A stretch of DNA of 64,000 nucleotides, from positions 1 to 64,000 of the forward strand of contig JBCCOK010000006.1 in the NCBI GenBank assembly GCA_039025395.1. Direction: 5' to 3'. Position 1 is the first letter of the stretch. Each line of letters begins with the position of its first letter. Made by a program: the position numbers and the translations under genes. A model generated the notes under the pieces. It was not told the origin of the DNA. It ran no database searches and worked only from the letters and a program-made list of their open reading frames with translations. The DNA is from Hoeflea_A sp039025395. Lineage in GTDB: Bacteria > Pseudomonadota > Alphaproteobacteria > Rhizobiales > Rhizobiaceae. Shown piece by piece: positions 54,292-62,696 of the stretch.

Positions 54292-54557
54292 CTCGCAGTT
54301 ATCCTCCCTTTCAATGGCGTCCTCCCCAGACGCCAAAGCGCTCCGCAGTTGCTTCCAACACCGATAGTCTGGTGTGGCATGACAACTTCACATCGCGTTC
54401 GGGCGAACTTACCAAGAGCAGCAAGAAGCGATCTATCGCGAAGATTCGCGATGCCGGTCCCCGACCAAAAACGACGGCGACCTGTAGTCTGGTATTTCGG
54501 TGCTGGAGCGCTTCTGGCTTGGAAGTAGCGTCTTCATCCGCATTCCTGCGACGCCCC

Positions 54558-55448
54558 TCAGTGCTTCCAAGTCTCGACCTTTGCGAGCAGGCTTACGAGG
54601 GCGGATGTGCTGGAAACACCAGTCTTCCGTCGGATGCTTCTAAGTTGATGATCGATCGTTGAAAAAGACCTGCCACGAATTCTGGCAATTTCCTTGTAGC
54701 TCAGGCCCCGTGCGACCAACCGGGCCACATCAAGCTCCGAACTGGTCAGTCCCTCCAGGGAATGAGAGGCAGAATGATTGTAAAGGGTATATGTCTGATC
54801 GTCATCTTGCCGGCTTTCATTGCGCACAGCAGGATCTTGGTCAGCAATCTCTTTTGAAACAGCAATAATTGGGCCCAGTACATCCTCGACGGTTTGCTCA
54901 AAGCAATCATAAAGTCCGGATTCATTTGGCGCCAGATGCTCGGTCCAGTCTGCGCAAATCAGACCATAGCTTCCGGTTTTCGTTCTGAGGGCACCACCAA
55001 ATTTCGATTTTGTTCGAGCACCTGACATCCTTTTGCGCAGGTATGTCGTGACACGTCGGTCCTGTTTTATGTCCGCAAAGATAACCGGGTGTGATCCCAG
55101 CCACATGGCTTGCATGGCCGGATCGCGATTGAAGACAGCCGCGCCCCCGAAAGATGGAATATCATAATTCGCGTTCTTCGCTTCCGCGACTCCCGGGTAA
55201 TAGTCTTTTGCGTGGGCCACTCCGAACCCCGCATCGACCCGATGGCATTGAAGCTCTGTCCTCAGCCAGGAAGTGGCGAGAGACCAGCAGGCCGTTAAGT
55301 CATCAATGGAAAGGAGCATATGTGCGGCAAGATCGCGAGCCGCGGCATGGCGAATTATCGGACGATCCAGCAGTTGTGATCGCAGGCGGCGCTGCGTTTC
55401 AAAAACATCACCGCAGAACCCACTAACGCTGATCGGACCTCTAGACAT
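54558..55448 (-). CDS. LuxR-type transcriptional regulator
   Basis: A 296-residue protein. The C-terminal LuxR HTH at about 230-285 reads LTSSELDVARLVARGLSYKE, then RGRSFSTIDHQLRSIRRKTG. The N-terminal 200 residues are probably a GAF-like sensor (SYGLICADWTEHLAPNESGL near its end). No receiver or autoinducer-binding signature was seen. It lies 220 bases upstream of the MetX/ABC operon on the same strand and is the obvious candidate regulator. Confidence 0.82.
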   Translation of the reverse strand: MSRGPISVSGFCGDVFETQRRLRSQLLDRPIIRHAAARDLAAHMLLSIDDLTACWSLATSWLRTELQCHRVDAGFGVAHAKDYYPGVAEAKNANYDIPSFGGAAVFNRDPAMQAMWLGSHPVIFADIKQDRRVTTYLRKRMSGARTKSKFGGALRTKTGSYGLICADWTEHLAPNESGLYDCFEQTVEDVLGPIIAVSKEIADQDPAVRNESRQDDDQTYTLYNHSASHSLEGLTSSELDVARLVARGLSYKEIARIRGRSFSTIDHQLRSIRRKTGVSSTSALVSLLAKVETWKH

Positions 55449-55669
55449 TTACAGGCTTCCTGCCCCCCAAATCCGATTGCGTCATCTCGCGATCCCAACT
55501 CAAACAACCATTCTTCAGAATGCCGCAGTTGGCAATGGTTTGACCAACAATGACACTGACGCCCGCCAAATTGTATATAACAAGCCTGATTTCAATCAAA
55601 CCTGTACCGGCCTGACTGATCCTACGCCAATCCCGACAAACGATTCGTGATGCTTACCGCGGCGTCATG

Positions 55670-55903
55670 TCACCCGCAGTTTTGTCCGTATCGGCAATAC
55701 GATCCGCACCGATAACCCGCCATGACAGCGCGTTCATCCAGCATCGTGCCGATCAGGATTGCACCGGTCGCCCCAATCGGGTGTCCAAGTGCAATGGCAC
55801 CGCCGTTGACGTTGATCTTGTCTCGGTCAATGTCCAGGTCGCGGATAAACGTCTCGGGCACGAATGAGATCGGGCCGGTGATCGAACGCGAAGACAATGG
55901 CAA
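55670..55903 (-). pseudogene. Thiolase (acetyl-CoA acetyltransferase) C-terminal relic
   Basis: The translation FVPETFIRDLDIDRDKINVN followed by GGAIALGHPIGATGAILIGT is the C-terminal catalytic block of an acetyl-CoA acetyltransferase, including the GHP His. The remaining three quarters of the gene are absent and the end (DERAVMAGYRCGSY) departs from the family's Cys-containing terminus, so a frameshift is likely. It is the only sign of a conventional thiolase in the window. The flanks 55449-55669 and 55904-56122 show no gene; the latter presumably holds the cysP promoter. Confidence 0.85.
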
Positions 55904-56122
55904 CGTGTCGAGGTGCCAAGACCGAACTGCTGATGTTTCCTCTCGACGGCAGATATGTGACGAACAATGGTAAGATCGCTTTGTCTCGGATCGATTCAGT
56001 TTAGCACGTTTGCCTACAGAATTTTAGGATCGTAGAAAATATTTGCTTCTTGCATAATCATTATTGCAATCCACGCGATAATTTTCCATTTCATGCAACG
56101 AACTGGATTTGGGAGCCTTACA

Positions 56123-57130
56123 ATGATTCATCTCACAAAACGCTTTTCTGCTGCGGTTTTGGTGGCATCTGCCTTGCTCGCAGGATCTGCTCAAGCGCAG
56201 GACCGCGAGATCCTGAACGTGTCCTACGATATCGCGCGAGAGCTCTACGCAACACTTAATCCGGTATTCATTGAGCAATGGCAGGAGAAGTCCGGCGAGA
56301 GCCTGACGATTGATCAAAGCCACGCCGGGTCTTCCAGGCAGGCGCGGGCAATTTTGCAGGGGTTGCAGGCCGATCTTGTGACCTTCAATCAGGTTCTGGA
56401 CATCGATATTCTGGCAGAGCGTGGCTTTGTATCCGGGAATTGGCAATCCGAACTGCCTAACAATGCTTCGCCCTATTTCTCCTTGCCCGCATTTCTCGTG
56501 CGCGGGGGCAATCCCAAGGGCATAGAAGATTGGGATGATCTGACCCGCGATGACGTCGAGATCATTTTCCCGAACCCGAAAACCAGCGGAAACGCCCGAT
56601 ACACCTATCTTGCCGCATGGGCTTATGCCCTTGAACAGTCCGGTGGCGATGAAGGCTTCGCAAAAGAGTTCGTTGGCAAGATTCTCTCCAATGTCCTGGT
56701 TTTCGACACAGGCGGTCGCGGTGCAACGACGACATTCGTGGAGCGCGGGTTGGGCGATGTCCTGATCACGTTCGAAGCCGAAGTCGAAAACATCCGCGCC
56801 GGTCAGAAAGAGGGTGCCTATGAGCGGGTCGTACCGCAGGTGTCGCTGCTTGCCGAGTTCCCGGTCGCGATCGTCGACCGGGTTGCCGAAACAAGAGGCA
56901 CGACAGATGTGGCACAGGCCTATCTCGATTTCCTCTATTCCGAGCCGGCGCAGGAAATCATTGCATCCTTCAACAACCGCGTCACCAATCAGACCGTGGC
57001 CGAAGCGACCTCCGATCAATTTCCGCAGGTCCGCCTGATCCGGGTTGAGGATGTGTTCGGCTCCTGGGCCGAGGCGCAGGAGAAACACTTTGGCGATGGC
57101 GGCACCCTCGATCAGGTGTTCACCAACTGA
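56123..57130 (+). CDS. cysP: Sulfate/thiosulfate ABC transporter substrate-binding protein
   Basis: A 335-residue periplasmic protein with a Sec signal peptide (LVASALLAGSAQA-QDREI). NVSYDIARELYATLNPVFIE and IDQSHAGSSRQARAILQGLQ are family hallmarks, the latter around the sulfate-binding Ser/Gly loop. PNPKTSGNARYTYLAAWAYA is the other conserved block. It binds sulfate or thiosulfate for CysTWA encoded next. The ATG at 56123 is preferred because GGGAG lies 7 bases upstream; the open frame begins 10 codons earlier. Whether it is CysP or Sbp cannot be told. Confidence 0.93.
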   Translation: MIHLTKRFSAAVLVASALLAGSAQAQDREILNVSYDIARELYATLNPVFIEQWQEKSGESLTIDQSHAGSSRQARAILQGLQADLVTFNQVLDIDILAERGFVSGNWQSELPNNASPYFSLPAFLVRGGNPKGIEDWDDLTRDDVEIIFPNPKTSGNARYTYLAAWAYALEQSGGDEGFAKEFVGKILSNVLVFDTGGRGATTTFVERGLGDVLITFEAEVENIRAGQKEGAYERVVPQVSLLAEFPVAIVDRVAETRGTTDVAQAYLDFLYSEPAQEIIASFNNRVTNQTVAEATSDQFPQVRLIRVEDVFGSWAEAQEKHFGDGGTLDQVFTN

Positions 57131-57190
57131 AACTGGACTGGATCTCCTTAACCATCGGGCTGAAAAGCCTCGATCGATCGGTGACAATTG

Positions 57191-58033
57191 ATGTTTACTG
57201 CTACGCTCAACTCGACGCCACGTATACTGCCGGGGTTCGGCCTGAGCTTCGGCATAACGTTGCTCTTTGTCACCTTGATCGTCTTGTTGCCGCTTTCTGG
57301 ACTGCTGTGGCAGTTGGCGCAACTGACTCCTGCGGATTTCTTGCGGGTCGTGGGCTCAGAGCGAACGCTTTCCGCCCTGCGTGTTACGATCACGGCAGCG
57401 GCCATGGCGACGGTGATCAACGGCGTATTCGGCCTGATCCTCGCCTGGGTTCTGACGCGCTACCGGTTTCCGGGGCGGGGTATTCTCGATGCGCTGGTCG
57501 ACCTGCCATTCGCACTGCCGACGGCGGTGGCCGGCATTGCGCTGGTCGCAATTTATGACAGCAACGGTTTTGTCGGCCGGTTTCTCGAGCCGCTCGGCAT
57601 AAAGATTGCCTATACCTGGTGGGGTATCGTCATCGCGATGGTGTTTACCTCCATTCCGTTTGCCGTGCGCGCGATCCAGCCCGCGATCGAAGAACTCGAC
57701 CGCGACGAGGAAAATGCAGCGATCACGCTGGGCGCCACCGAATGGCAGACCTTCGTCAACGTCATGCTGCGCCCGCTGGCGCCGGCGATCCTGACCGGCA
57801 TTGGGCTTTCATTCGTGCGCTCCCTTGGAGAATTCGGTGCGGTCATCTTTATTGCCGGCAACCTGCCTTTCCGTACGGAAATCGCCTCGCTGCTTGTTCT
57901 CATCCGGCTCGATGAATTCGATTACCCCGCGGCAGCCGCCATCTCCGGCACGCTGCTAGCCCTGTCGCTGGTTCTGCTTGTGGCAATCAACATCATGCAA
58001 ACCCGCCTTCACAGCTATCTTGGGACGGATTGA
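57191..58033 (+). CDS. cysT: Sulfate ABC transporter permease CysT
   Basis: A 280-residue inner-membrane permease with about six helices. Motifs are LPGFGLSFGITLLFVTLIVL at the start, VDLPFALPTAVAGIALVAIY and the EAA-type loop ENAAITLGATEWQTFVNVML. GEFGAVIFIAGNLPFRTEI is typical of CysT. It forms the channel with CysW, whose ATG follows after one base. Confidence 0.92.
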   Translation: MFTATLNSTPRILPGFGLSFGITLLFVTLIVLLPLSGLLWQLAQLTPADFLRVVGSERTLSALRVTITAAAMATVINGVFGLILAWVLTRYRFPGRGILDALVDLPFALPTAVAGIALVAIYDSNGFVGRFLEPLGIKIAYTWWGIVIAMVFTSIPFAVRAIQPAIEELDRDEENAAITLGATEWQTFVNVMLRPLAPAILTGIGLSFVRSLGEFGAVIFIAGNLPFRTEIASLLVLIRLDEFDYPAAAAISGTLLALSLVLLVAINIMQTRLHSYLGTD

Positions 58034-58034
58034 C

Positions 58035-58838
58035 ATGGCCCGTACGGTTTTGATTGGCCTTGCCGTTGCCTTCGCCATCTTTACGATCGCCATTCCGGTC
58101 ATCGGTGTCTTTGCCCGCGCCCTTGTCGATGGATTGATCCCCTATTGGGCCGCCATCACCGAACCGGAAACGCTACATGCCATCTGGCTGACGGTCCTGG
58201 CGGCGCTGATTGTGCTGCCGATCAATGTCGTCTTCGGAATCGCCGCAGCCTGGCTCATCGCACGTCATCGCTTTTTCGGCAGGCGGGCGCTGCTCGTGCT
58301 CATCGAGTCGCCTTTCGCAATATCGCCGATCGTGGTGGGGCTGTGCTTTCTTCTCATCTACGGCGCATTCGGGCCCGTGGGCGCCGCACTGCAGCCATAC
58401 AACATACAGCTCATGTTCAACCTGGCCGGCATTGTGCTCGTGCAATTGTTCGTGACAGCGCCGTTCGTCGTGCGCGAGCTCTTGCCCGTGCTCGCAGTCA
58501 CCGGAGAAGACGAGGAACGCGCCGCGATTACGCTGGGCGCCAATGGCTTCCAGCTCCTGCGGCACATCGTTCTTCCAAATGTATCCTGGGGTCTGGCCTA
58601 CGGAGTCATTTTGACTGCTGCGCGCGCCATGGGCGAGTTCGGTGCAACAGCCGTTGTGGCGGGTTCCATCCGCGGCCAGACCATGACGCTGCCGCTCCAG
58701 ATTGAGCTTTTGTATAACGACTTCAACGTCACCGGTGCTTTCGCAGCCGCAACGGTATTAACCGCGCTTGCTCTGTTCACCCTGGCTATGCGCGCAACCC
58801 TCGAACGCTTCGGCCCGCAAGGAGGACACATCCTATGA
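58035..58838 (+). CDS. cysW: Sulfate ABC transporter permease CysW
   Basis: A 267-residue permease paired with CysT. It has ESPFAISPIVVGLCFLLIYG, the EAA-type loop ERAAITLGANGFQLLRHIVL, and MGEFGATAVVAGSIRGQTMT. The ATG at 58035 (MARTVLIGLAVAFA) is used rather than an earlier in-frame start inside cysT. The end overlaps cysA by 4 bases (ATGA). Confidence 0.92.
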   Translation: MARTVLIGLAVAFAIFTIAIPVIGVFARALVDGLIPYWAAITEPETLHAIWLTVLAALIVLPINVVFGIAAAWLIARHRFFGRRALLVLIESPFAISPIVVGLCFLLIYGAFGPVGAALQPYNIQLMFNLAGIVLVQLFVTAPFVVRELLPVLAVTGEDEERAAITLGANGFQLLRHIVLPNVSWGLAYGVILTAARAMGEFGATAVVAGSIRGQTMTLPLQIELLYNDFNVTGAFAAATVLTALALFTLAMRATLERFGPQGGHIL

Positions 58839-59560
58839 GCCTCGACGTCATTGACATCCACAAGTCCTTCCGGTCCACCGACGTGCTCAAGGGTGTTTCG
58901 CTTACACTCGAAAAGGGCGAGTTCGTCGCCCTGCTCGGACCATCCGGATCAGGCAAGACAACTCTCCTGAACATTATCGCGGGTCTTGCGCATGCCGACA
59001 GCGGGCGTCTGGTGCTGGATGGCGAGGATTTTACCGCTCTGCCCGCTCGCCAGCGCCGATTTGGCATGGTCTTCCAGTCCTACGCACTGTTCCGCCACAT
59101 GAACGTACGCAACAATATTGCCTTCGGACTGACGATTCTACCGCGTCAGCAGCGCCCCTCACGCAGCGATATCGCCGCAAGGACCGACGAACTCCTCGAT
59201 ATGATCGGCCTGCAAGATCTCGCCGAACGGTATCCGGCGCAATTGTCCGGCGGCCAGAGACAGCGGGTTGCCATGGCGCGCGCCTTGGCCATCGAGCCGA
59301 GGCTGCTGTTGATGGATGAGCCCTTCAGCGCGCTCGATGCCCACATACGCGCCGGCCTTCGCAGCCAGGTGCGCGAGATACAGCGCAAGGCCGGCGTTGG
59401 TGCCATCATGGTCACCCATGATCAGATCGAGGCCACGGCGCTTGCCGACCGAATTGCGGTCATGGAAAACGGCCGCATCGTACAGTTCAGTTCACCGGAC
59501 GATTTGCGCAGCGGACCCGCTGCCATAATGGTGGCTGACCCTATGCCCGGCGCAGCATAA
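58835..59560 (+). CDS. cysA: Sulfate ABC transporter ATPase CysA, short form
   Basis: A 241-residue ATPase with Walker A GPSGSGKTT, signature LSGGQRQR, Walker B LLLMDEPFSALD and H-loop THDQIEA. It energises CysTW. Typical CysA proteins have about 350 residues with a C-terminal TOBE-like regulatory domain; here the protein ends directly after the ATPase domain (FSSPDDLRSGPAAIMVADPM). The downstream DNA gives no continuation in another frame, so this is a genuine short form or an old truncation. It overlaps cysW by 4 bases. Confidence 0.9.
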   Translation: MSLDVIDIHKSFRSTDVLKGVSLTLEKGEFVALLGPSGSGKTTLLNIIAGLAHADSGRLVLDGEDFTALPARQRRFGMVFQSYALFRHMNVRNNIAFGLTILPRQQRPSRSDIAARTDELLDMIGLQDLAERYPAQLSGGQRQRVAMARALAIEPRLLLMDEPFSALDAHIRAGLRSQVREIQRKAGVGAIMVTHDQIEATALADRIAVMENGRIVQFSSPDDLRSGPAAIMVADPMPGAA

Positions 59561-59625
59561 GCGCTCGGCCCGAGGTGGGTTGCGCGCTCAGGTGCCAGCC
59601 CACACTTCGCTGTTGTCGCAGGACG

Positions 59626-60738
59626 TCATTTTTTTCGGGCAATCGCCCGCAATGCTTCGAGAGCCAGATTGGAGATTGCTGTCCGCCGCGAGAAGGTTTG
59701 GCGAACGCTTCCAGGAGCCAGCCTTTCCGGCCATTGGGTCAGCGGACCGGATTGGCTGCCGCCGAGGTGAACGTTGCTTTGAGGAAACTTGATGCGCAAT
59801 CGATCCGCCAGCGAACTTGCGCGTTCGGCGTCCCCGTAAAGACCGACCCTTGGCCCGGACACGATGATTTCGGAATGCTCGTCCTTGTCGATCGAGGCGA
59901 TTGTGGCCCGGAAGTCTCTTTCAGCGATCAATCGGGTTCCAAAGCCGGACCCCGATAGAAGATCGGTTTTGACGATCGCACCCAGTATCTCCTGACTCCC
60001 GGGTGGCACGACAATACACACGGTTTGCCGGTCATCGGTCCCACCAAGGATCGGCCGCGACTTTTGCCAAAGAAAGTTCAGACGCGCCAGTGCCAAGACG
60101 ATCTGAATTGATGACCACCGATCATCTCTCCATCCACGTGCAAGATGACCAAAGGTCTCGTTGACGACGGTTGCGCGCGCCATGACGCTATGCGTAGCGA
60201 ATTCCGGGAATGTAAAATCTTCCCTATTCAGTTTCGCTAGGCGTTCCGCAAACAAGCCGGCATCGAAACCGGCCTTCGAGCCACTCCGTCTGCCAAGCAT
60301 TCGGTGTTCGGCGGCGCGGTTTCGAAACAGGACCGTGGCGCGCTTGCGATCAACTTCAGATTTACGTTTTTCGCGTCCGCCGGCCCAATCCTCAAGGCGG
60401 ATCGTGTCGCTGTAGAAGCGCATCGGCCAGTTGGCGAAGCGACGTTGAGGGATCGCGCCTTCATCCAGCACAGTGATGTTTGTATGTCGTGGATCCTCTG
60501 AAATACTGGACATCAGCGCACCGACCTTGGAACGGGGCCCCTCAATCCATTGCAAGAACTTTTCGCCGCCATGCATCAGAACCCCGGAAACCGAGATACG
60601 GGGGTTCTGTCGGGCTGAGTGCCTTGCAAGCTCTATAAGTCCGTCGCGACACAGCATTTCGCTTGCGCGGCTTGCATATGCGATATGAAACAAATCGGAA
60701 CTGTCGTTCCGTAGCGAGTTATCACCAGTCACGGTCAT
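59626..60738 (-). CDS. BLUF-SCHIC photoreceptor, AppA-like
   Basis: A 370-residue protein. Residues 15-110 form a BLUF blue-light domain: Tyr21 (HIAYASRAS), Asn45 (SARQNPRISVSGVL), Gln63 (KFLQWIEG), Trp104 and Met106 (FANWPMRFY). These fall at the same numbers as the key residues of Rhodobacter AppA. The C-terminal part resembles the B12-binding-like SCHIC domain with its helical cap (VVNETFGHLARGWRDDRWSS, LALARLNFLW, then a Rossmann-like half). The Cys-rich tail of AppA is missing. AppA is a light- and redox-dependent anti-repressor of PpsR; no photosynthesis gene is seen here. GGGAGG 5 bases upstream fixes the start at 60738. Confidence 0.88.
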   Translation of the reverse strand: MTVTGDNSLRNDSSDLFHIAYASRASEMLCRDGLIELARHSARQNPRISVSGVLMHGGEKFLQWIEGPRSKVGALMSSISEDPRHTNITVLDEGAIPQRRFANWPMRFYSDTIRLEDWAGGREKRKSEVDRKRATVLFRNRAAEHRMLGRRSGSKAGFDAGLFAERLAKLNREDFTFPEFATHSVMARATVVNETFGHLARGWRDDRWSSIQIVLALARLNFLWQKSRPILGGTDDRQTVCIVVPPGSQEILGAIVKTDLLSGSGFGTRLIAERDFRATIASIDKDEHSEIIVSGPRVGLYGDAERASSLADRLRIKFPQSNVHLGGSQSGPLTQWPERLAPGSVRQTFSRRTAISNLALEALRAIARKK

Positions 60739-61268
60739 CTTCGCCTCCCTTGTCGGGCCGCGGGTGTGCCGGTTCGGACCACAGGCCAACTTATAGCGGC
60801 GTGAAGCCCGTCCTCCCGGTTGACCCCGCCCGGTCCAACGCATGAGATGGCAGGTCTGCCCGCTTGCGGGTCGATGCTTTCCCAATCCTCACTGGCGTTC
60901 AGGTCGGTCCGCCAGTGGCCTATTTCAGGATCGCTCTCCGCCTAGTTTTCCGGGGGCAGCCACGGGACTTGCTTATGCGCACCACATTCCCTGCTCAGGC
61001 CGATTCTCAACGAGCGGCCCGAATTCCATCACCGTCATTTTATCACGACGTTTACACCTGTAAATGGTAATCGACAGCCGCGACAGCTGCAGGGGTGTCA
61101 ATCCCGAGCGCGGCTCAGCACCAAACCGCGTAATCCGCCGGTTTTCAAAGTTCAAGAACCCCGCCACCCGGTGGCTGATGCTGCCGGCCTATCGAAGCGA
61201 TTGGCGTTGGTGAAACCAGCCCGCAGAGAAGGCGCAACGGCGTTGACCAGGATTTCTGTCGTGTTCCG
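60739..61268. other. Intergenic region upstream of the BLUF gene
   Basis: 530 bases without a convincing gene on either strand. It presumably contains the BLUF promoter and the 3' untranslated part of the secretion operon. It includes the dyad TTTACACCTGTAAA at 61051-61064 (6-base perfect arms). No terminator with a T-run was found. Confidence 0.5.
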
Positions 61269-62696
61269 TCACCTTTCGCGCAGCGACTCGTCGCGGTAGC
61301 GCAACAAGGGCGAGACCAGAAACTCGATCACGCGTCGGCGCCCGGTCTTGATGTCGGCGGTTACGGACATTCCGGATGTCAAATCCAGCTCATAGTCTCT
61401 GTCGGTCTTGAACGGCCTGTCGATTTGTATGAAAGCCTCGAAAAAGGAACCTCTTGCCGGATCGGTAACAGCGTCCCGCGATACGAACTGCAAGACACCC
61501 GACAACGCACCGTATCGCGTGAACGGATAGGCCTCGAGCTTCAATTCCACTTCCTGGCCGACATCGACGAAACCCATATCCTTGTGCTGTATCGAAGCCT
61601 TGACCATCAGGTCGGCAGAGGCCGGGACCACCACCATGACCACCTGGCCCGGCTCGATATATCCCCCGACCGTTCTGACCGAGACTTCCTGAACGGTGCC
61701 GTTTACGGGCGCGCGAAGCGTGTGCAGCTCAAGGCGCCTTTCGAGCTGCTGCAACAGCGTGCGCGTTGCTTCCAGCCTCGCATTGACGCCCAGCACGCCG
61801 GCCAGCAAGCTGGCTTCGCGCTCGGCCATCAGACGTTCCATCTCCTCATCCTGGCCACTGAGTGCCTCAATTGTCGCAGCAAGCGCTCCGTCCCGTTCCG
61901 CAACATTAGCCTCGGCTTCGACCAACGCCAGCTTGGCGGACAACCATTCCGGTTTCGCCGCATGCCCGGCATCGTGGAGCTGGCGAATGTCCTGCTCCCT
62001 TTCCTGCAGCAACGGCAGTGAAATTTGCAGCCGCTCGATCCCCTGCTCAATGGTCAGCTTTTCCGCCGCCAGCTTCCGCTTTTCCGCACGCAACTGATCG
62101 ATTGCCGCTTCGAAGGTCAGGATTTCGCTGTTTGCCCTCTCGCGGTGCATTGCCGCCATCAAATCCGGCGCGGCCGCGGAAAAAGCGTCTGCCTGCGCTT
62201 CACCCCGGTGATGTCGCAGACCGTACATGAAGCGTTCGTGCTCAAATTGAAGTTCCTGGTATTCGCGTTCCGTCTTTCGGATCTCGGCCCTTATTTCACT
62301 TGTGTCGAGCGTCAGGACAGGCTGCGACTCCGTGACCTTGTCCCCGTCCACGACGTGGATCATATTGACGGTGCCCGCAACGGATGGCTCAACCTGTTGC
62401 GCGCCATCGGTCGAGACGAGTGTAGCGGGCGCAACGGCCACAACATCGATTTGCGCGAAGTATGACCAGCCGGCAGCGATCAGAAAAAAAGCCGCCACCA
62501 CGATCGCAATGGTACGGCCCAGCGGATTTGGCGGCGTATCGAGGATCTCCAACGCCGCTGGCAAAAACTCCCGTTGCAGCGGCGTGCGTTTTTTCTTGCC
62601 GGCTTGATCTTTTTGCGCCGGTTTCGCAGCAGTGTCGGGCCCTTCCGCCTGCTCAGGTTCTGCGGCGGGGGATTTGTCTTGCTCAGCCTCGTGCAA
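61269..62696 (-). CDS. Type I secretion membrane fusion protein (HlyD family)
   Basis: A protein of about 475 residues. A Glu/Lys-rich N-terminal tail precedes a single membrane helix (TIAIVVAAFFLIAAGWSYFA). Next come the first lipoyl half (VEPSVAGTVNMIHVVDGDKV), a long coiled coil (about residues 160-340, with repeated Leu/Glu/Lys/Arg), the second lipoyl half (LRAPVNGTVQEVSV) and the C-terminal beta-barrel with GMSVTADIKTGRRRVIEF, the classic HlyD ending. It bridges the ABC exporter to a TolC-type channel. The start is probably TTG at 62696, overlapping the ABC gene by 14 bases; no ATG fits well. Confidence 0.85.
   Translation of the reverse strand: MHEAEQDKSPAAEPEQAEGPDTAAKPAQKDQAGKKKRTPLQREFLPAALEILDTPPNPLGRTIAIVVAAFFLIAAGWSYFAQIDVVAVAPATLVSTDGAQQVEPSVAGTVNMIHVVDGDKVTESQPVLTLDTSEIRAEIRKTEREYQELQFEHERFMYGLRHHRGEAQADAFSAAAPDLMAAMHRERANSEILTFEAAIDQLRAEKRKLAAEKLTIEQGIERLQISLPLLQEREQDIRQLHDAGHAAKPEWLSAKLALVEAEANVAERDGALAATIEALSGQDEEMERLMAEREASLLAGVLGVNARLEATRTLLQQLERRLELHTLRAPVNGTVQEVSVRTVGGYIEPGQVVMVVVPASADLMVKASIQHKDMGFVDVGQEVELKLEAYPFTRYGALSGVLQFVSRDAVTDPARGSFFEAFIQIDRPFKTDRDYELDLTSGMSVTADIKTGRRRVIEFLVSPLLRYRDESLRER

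Noticed and set aside
59575..59635. Possible terminator after cysA: GTGGG...CCCAC pairing and a run of seven T.
   Set aside because: The stem contains a wobble and a 13-base loop, and the T-run lies about 25 bases away inside the end of the convergent BLUF gene.
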